This document shows, piece after piece, positions 58,500-64,000 of a stretch of 64,000 bases of DNA; position 1 is the first letter of the stretch, and each line of letters begins with the position of its first letter. The notes beneath the pieces were generated by a model, which saw only the letters and a list, made by a program, of their open reading frames with translations, had not been told where the DNA came from and ran no database searches. Origin of the DNA: Diphasiastrum complanatum. Taxonomy: Eukaryota > Streptophyta > Lycopodiopsida > Lycopodiales > Lycopodiaceae. A program made the position numbers and the translations under genes. The stretch is from NCBI GenBank assembly GCA_029204225.1, contig CM055111.1:13146697-13210696 (forward strand), given 5' to 3'.

Positions 58500-58586
<87 letters not shown>
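58479..58586. repeat. Poly-C tract joined to (TC)38 microsatellite
   Basis: A run of C (58479-58510, one A) is directly followed by TC repeats to 58586, giving a 108-base pure pyrimidine strand apart from that A. Capable of triplex or i-motif structure. Confidence 0.95.
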
Positions 58587-58588
<2 letters not shown>

Positions 58589-59562
58589 GCACGTGCGAAT
58601 GCGCGAAAAAACCTGTAAAGTATAGACATGAAAACCAACACAATTTCTCAAAAACCAGTATGATAAAATATTGATGACTTTTTTAGATTAGCATAGGAAC
58701 CCTGTTATGAGTAATTGTCTTAAAATAATCTAGAATCTTTGTAATTAGAGCCCTTTCCGAGAATAACTCAAAAAAGAGTTTGCCAGCACTATCTCACGTT
58801 CTCTCTCGCCCTTCCATGGCGCAGTCGGGGTACCTAAAGGCTAAGGAATGAAAAGTGCTGAAACCACCTGCGTGAGGTGGCGAGCACGAGCCATCTCGAT
58901 GGATGGATGACATGAGGTGTGGCACTGGCGCACCAATTGCAAGTGGGCAGGAGGTGGATGCAGGAGGTGGATGCTCTGCGCCAGGTAACTAAAGATTTTC
59001 ATTGGTTGCCATGGTGGCTATCTAGAGAAAGAGATTGAGATTTTGGGGCTTTTGGAGCTCTTCGATTCTTGAATTGGGTCTTGATTTTGGGACTTTTGGA
59101 GCTCTTCGGACCATACTTCCCTGTGCTACTCTGCTCCTCTGCTCGCCCTTCTCTCTTTGTCCACCATTGCGCTCGTCGTCTTGCGCTCATCCACCGTCGC
59201 GCTCATCCACCATCGCATGCTGATCATGGTGATTGTCCGCCATCGCAGGCACGTTCTCTCTCTCTCTCTCTCTCTCTTTAGTTGTTTAAATTGCAGCTTG
59301 TGAATCAATGTTCTATACTTTACAGTCAATGCAAGTTCTTTGCAAGAAAAGATCAACTGCTAGGTATCCTTAGTCATGAGAAGGGTAAAGCTATGATGAA
59401 GAATATAAATCTGATTAACTGGGCGATATGGCCCGAGCAGTCCGTCTAACAAACAAACAACTGCATTTGTAATGAATGCATTTTGTAGAATCTGACCACC
59501 TATTTCTGATGAGTTTGAAGAATGTACAGTAGGTCGCCATCTGAACATCATCTATGGCTTAT
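58587..59562. other. No gene recognised; CT microsatellite at 59254-59277
   Basis: GC-richer stretch with a small local duplication of a TTTTGGAGCTCTTCG segment (59054 and 59094) and repeated CGCTCATCCACC words (59180-59215). No protein family recognised. Confidence 0.45.
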
Positions 59563-60263
59563 TGTAGCGCAGGCATCCCAAAGGGAGCCGGGAACCACGA
59601 CTTAGTTTCCCAGCCTTCAACTCTTGCCATCCAAACCGACTTGACATACAAGCAGCCAACTCGCCAACAATGATAAGACTTAACCAACTTGAAGTTCCGA
59701 AACCAACATTGAGATCCAACCTGGTGCCATGCCAGATCGGGGGTCTTGATGTGGGTAACTTCCCTCCAAGCAAGCCGCCCGACCGACCCTAGTCTCCGGG
59801 GCGCTGGCATGCCAAGGCGAGTGCCAGGACAACATTCCAGCAAGGGAGGCTGAGACTTGGTTGGAGCTTGCCCTGAGTCGCAACCCGCACTCCCCCTATA
59901 GTATTGGTGGGATTTGCCACCTCCCCTCATACCAAGTACTCTACCCAGGCTGGTAAATCATGTTTTTCTCTCTCTAGAAAGTCATTTCTCTCTCTAGAAT
60001 TTATTGATCCCCAGGCTTTCTTTAATCATGCCTAGATCGTGTGAGGTGATTGCACATCGATCTGAGCTCTCTATACTTCGCTAGAACCGATCAAAGGTTT
60101 TCAGCCATAGGAACTTAGTGTGAGCTGGATTCTGGTCACAGTGGTGTCAGGAGTGGCGCCGGCGCCATTGGCGCCGGGAGCAGTAGGGGCGTTGCTGGCG
60201 CCAAGGACAATGCTAGCGCTAGTGGCGCCGAAATAAAAAGCTTGTAAATGTAGCTTTACAACA
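59563..60263 (-). repeat. LARD-like element 3' LTR, 701 bp, with GGCGCC cluster
   Basis: Near its start in element sense (60148-60232) it carries at least five GGCGCC palindromes within about 85 bases. Lacks the 530-bp block present in the partner LTR. Confidence 0.85.
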
Positions 60264-62605
60264 TCCACCCCACCTTTATAAAATCTGATGTCCTCATCAG
60301 ATGTCAGAATAAAGTAAAGGTGTCTCCTAATTAAAATAGCTATAGATTTAAGCTACTTGGCACAGTACTCAATTTATTGGCCACTTTTTATTAACATTGA
60401 AGCTGGCACACCATAAGTTGGGGGCTCAGCTCTTTGTACTGAAAAATTACATAACTTGAAAATATCTCTTTGTCTGGGAAAAGCGTAGATTTTATATCGC
60501 TTACGTAAAACCCAAGAACCTTATTAACTGGTGACACAGGCCTTTCTGTGAAATGTTTGCCCCTGTTGCTTCTGAGTTTTGACTTTGGAACTCCTTTGAG
60601 CTCCTGATTTGTCCTTGATGCACTTTGTGTTGAGCTCCCTAAGCTCCAGATTTGATCAGTTCCGCACAGGTATCAAGGCTCCTTGAGCCAAAGGATTTAT
60701 CGTTTAATTGCCCACTTTATGGTCCACTCCATGCCTTGTTGCTTCTGCTCCTTGATTTCTCTCCTTGTCCCAGCCTGATCTTGATACTTTTTATTTTTGG
60801 CTCTTTGAGGTAGGCAAAGATTGAGTACTCTGCAATGCACCTCTCACTTAGCTTGAAGTAGTTGTCTTTGAATTCAATCCAAATGTAACCATTGACCTCG
60901 TGAAGAGCCAAGGGGTCGCATCAGTTTGATTCGCATACGAACTATCTCTTCACGTTCGTTTGAAGCGCCATGTCCGTCGTGCAAAACTTGACTTTTACAA
61001 TTCCATAACTGGTCAGTTGCCTCACAGTCAAAACAAGAAGTGTACATCTAGCTTGGCTTCAAGTAGCTCTCTTTGAATCAGACACATGCACCCAGAGTTT
61101 GCACTAGTCCGATCTCAACTCGAACTGTCCCTTAGCGTCCGTTCAAAGTACCAAGTCTCTCGTGCAAGACTCGACTTTCACAGTTCCTTCATTGATCAGC
61201 TGTCTTACACGTAACACAAGTCAGCATACTCATTATGTCTCCTCATTATTGCTGGTCTAGAGAAAGCCTATAACAAGCTTTCCTTTCCACAACAAAAACT
61301 TGTCAACTTATTAGGTCCAAAGTTTGCCAGTCTCCTCATGTGAGTATGGCTAGGTCACCTTGAATTTGCCCCCGTTTTGATCAACTTTCATTCAAAATTT
61401 GTCCCAAGAGAGAGGTGTGTGTGATAGTTCCCCTCCACTTATAAAAACAGTTGATCGGACTTAGAGTAGAGTTCTCAGACAAAAAGCCTTTGCAACAATT
61501 TGCTTCCCATATGCTAGGATTATGGCTCAATCCAACTTGTTGCCAATCTCTGAAGAGGATCCTAGTCTTTTCCCCTTTGAGGAAAAACCTAACTGATACT
61601 GGATATCACCCATGCTCAGTGAGTTTCAGTTCCGAAGGTAGCCATCCCAAATGAAGACCAACTGCTCCATAGAAGATCTCCCTTGAAATTGCCCTTTCCA
61701 ACTTCTGACTTCATGCTTGCGTCTGGTGGGCATCGTCGCAAATGAAACTAACCCAAGAAACAGGCTAGTCATCCATCCTTTGCAAACATTCAGTCGTTTC
61801 GTTGCCGTTCACGTGCATGTACTTGAACTGCAAATCCGCCCCACAGATTCTGTAGTCCTCTTTGTTTGATGGTGTCAGCCTTCAAAAGAAAGGTTTCTTC
61901 TCGAGCCATCAGCTTCTTGTATCACAAGCAATCATGCAAACTAGGCAAAGCACGAGTACTAGGACTCACCACGAATACATGCAAGCAAGACACTAAGGCA
62001 GGTTTACTAACAGGTAACAAAGACAAGGTCCCCCTTTGAGATAGTCCTGCCAAAGGACCTTTGCCTGGCCACGCCCATACAGATCGATCACAGAATCAGC
62101 CCACAGAAAACACCCCTCCAACTATCCGTGCTTTCACCATTAAGCAGCACATTGCCTCAGTCATGCCCCACCACTTTTTGATCGATAGCCCTTATAGCTA
62201 AACGATCGGCAGCTATCCCGCACCGGTAGATAACCACCCATGCTTTACACCCGAATTTGAGCAGCATCTCTGTATCAATGGTTAACTCGTACAATTCGAA
62301 TATGTCGCTCCGCACCCCACAAGGCACAGACTGTGCTTACACCAACCTAATGGCAGCACACTGCCTCATCTGTCCTACGTGCAGACAACGCCAGGCCCGA
62401 ACCGCGAGAACTGACCGTGCTTATACCTCAAGGGCAACAACTTGACTCATCAAGTCCCCGGTTCTGCCGACCACCCCGACCGTGGACGCACCCGTGCTTA
62501 CACTGTGGGTAGCACCTTGCACAATAGTTGTCTTGATGAACCTCAAACAGTGGCCATTTCCGTGAGATCCGCATAGTTGATCGGCAAGTCAGTTCTGATA
62601 CCACA

Positions 62606-63800
62606 TGTAGCGCAGGCATCCCATAGGGAGCCGGGAACAACGACTTAGTTTCCCAACCTTCAACTCTTGCCATCCAAACCCACTCGACATACAAGCAGCC
62701 AACTCGCCAACAACGATCAGACTTAACCAACTTAAAGTTCCGAAACCAACATTAAGATCCAACCTGGCGCCATGCCAGATCGGGGGTCCTGATGTGGGTG
62801 ACTTCCCTCCAAGCAAGCCGCCCGACATACATCAAACTTAACCAACTCAAAGCTTCGTTACAAACGAGTAACATCCATTCCAAGCAAGCGGTATGACTTA
62901 CATCAGACTTAACCAACTGAACGCTTCATCACGAGCGCTGGAAGCCAACCTGGCGCCACGCCAGACTGGACAACCATAAACAGGTAACTTCCACCCAAGC
63001 AAGCCATCCAACTCAGCCGACATGTTAGAGCCCGTTCCCCAAGAGCTGTTAACCCATTCACGTTCATGCAAGGAACACTCAGAACCACAAGCTGCGACAG
63101 ATATGGAGACAACCAGTTCCCGGACCAAATGGTCCCGATAGCATACCGCTGGCGCCACGGACCGAATGGTCCCGATGGCATACCGCCGGCGTCTCGGGAT
63201 ACGACCCTCAGCTTTGTGCCAAATTAAAAAGTTTGAAGCGGCCTTACAACTGGCGCTTTTATCGAACACTAAAACCTAGAAGGTAATCAGAGTCAGTTTG
63301 AGAAAAATCTCACTTTATTGATAAATCTGAGAAGGTTACATTTCAAGTGTGTGACCGGCCCTAGTCTCTAAGGCATTGGCATGCCAAGGCGAGTGCCAGG
63401 ACAACATTCCAGCAAGGGAGGCTGAGACTTGGTTGGAGCTTGCCCTGAGTCGCAACCCGCACTCCGCCTATATTATTGGTGGGATTCGTCACCTCCCCTC
63501 ATACCAAGTACTCTACCCACACTGGTAAAGCACGTTTTTCTCTCTCTAGGATTCTCCCTCTCTAAAATTTATTGATCCCCAAGGCTTCCTTTAATCATGC
63601 CTAGATCGTGTGAGGTGATTGCACATCGATCTGAGCTCTCTGCACTTCGCTAGAACTGATCAAAGATTTTCAGCCATAGGAACTTGGCGCCACCTGGATT
63701 CTGGTCACAGTGGTGCCGGGAGCAGCAGGGGCGATGCTGGCACCGGGGACAATGCTGGCGCCAGTGGCGCCGAAAGTAAAGCTTGTAAAGATTTACAACA
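62606..63800 (-). repeat. LARD-like element 5' LTR, about 1,195 bp
   Basis: Matches the other LTR at 62606-62823 and 63355-63800. The intervening 62824-63354 consists partly of repeats of the neighbouring module (ACTTAACCAACT, CAAGCAAGCC, AACCTGGCGCCA). The block ends share the trinucleotide GAC, so the short LTR can be explained by a deletion between short repeats. Confidence 0.8.
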
Positions 63801-64000
63801 CTTACGACTGATCTATAAGTAGCCACTGGGGTAGTACGTTTTTACGTTAGAGGAACTTTGATTTCTAATGCGCTTCACGTTAACAACTTCCTACTAGACC
63901 TGGATGTTTGCAAGCTAAAATATTGGGCACGGAAATGCAAGGCACAGAGAAAACGACTGAAATGCATTGCAAACAGAGGAGCTTTCTAGAATCTATGCTT
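63801..64000. other. Window end, no feature recognised
   Basis: Short flank to the right of the LTR element. Confidence 0.5.

Larger units (their letters stand above)
59563..63800 (-). mobile_element. Large non-autonomous LTR retroelement (LARD-like), target duplication CTTAT/CTTAC
   Basis: LTRs in direct orientation at 59563-60263 and 62606-63800 share their outer parts closely and end TGTTGTAAA...CGCTACA in element sense (minus strand). A purine tract (GGTGGGGTGGA) directly precedes the left LTR on the minus strand. A primer-site-like TGGTATCAGAAC lies two bases from the right LTR (62592-62603). Flanks CTTAT (59558-59562) and CTTAC (63801-63805) match at four of five bases. The 2.3-kb interior shows no gag, protease, RT or integrase motif in any frame, so replication would need proteins from elsewhere. 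Interior 60900-61210 holds two diverged copies of a 150-200-bp module. Confidence 0.85.

Noticed and set aside
58397-58651. ORF with a long Arg-Glu repeat
   Set aside because: Translation of the TC/GA microsatellite.

Overview
The window is nuclear DNA of a land plant with a large, repeat-rich genome. The evidence is plant Ty1/copia and Ty3/gypsy chromovirus retrotransposons, a plant-type hAT (BED/DUF659) transposase, and one recognisable host gene split into many short exons with GT-AG introns. Large transposon-filled introns fit a gymnosperm, an early-diverging angiosperm or another large-genome seed plant; the species cannot be told from the sequence.

The one host gene is a PELP1/RIX1-like ribosome-biogenesis gene on the minus strand. 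I placed nine consecutive coding exons, from the start codon at 39794 down to 4861. They give 1,220 coding bases (about 406 residues) in one consistent frame, roughly the N-terminal half of the protein. The rest must lie beyond the left edge, so the gene exceeds 35 kb. Introns 1, 4 and 8 are stretched to 9.3, 8.5 and 13.0 kb by mobile elements. Four of the five intronic LTR elements lie in the gene's own sense.

Layout from left to right: a decayed, intron-containing hAT transposase (1-2997); clustered palindromic arrays (3264-3728); PELP1 exon 9; intron 8 with a LINE remnant, a short palindrome-flanked element, a truncated copia copy and a chromovirus (12036-17637); exons 8 and 7; another palindrome-flanked element; exons 6 and 5; intron 4 with a deleted chromovirus copy (21480-24710, target duplication ATAGG) and a decayed copia (25212-29310); exons 4, 3 and 2; intron 1 with a nearly intact copia (32991-38325, target duplication CAAAC); exon 1. 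Right of about 40 kb I found no host gene. That part holds gypsy remnants in inverted orientation, a 1.3-kb TRIM-like LTR element (44803-46097, target duplication GATTG) beside another LTR, a three-copy dispersed repeat, an unrecognised Cys/His-containing coding remnant, two satellite-like arrays, a poly-C/(CT)n tract, and a 4.2-kb non-autonomous LTR element (59563-63800).

The least explained features are (i) a series of short elements, each built around its own palindromic word, (ii) chromoviruses with unusual AG...CT LTR termini confirmed by a target duplication, and (iii) the unidentified coding remnant and repeat family at 47.5-54 kb. All homology calls come from reading translated motifs; no database search was run.
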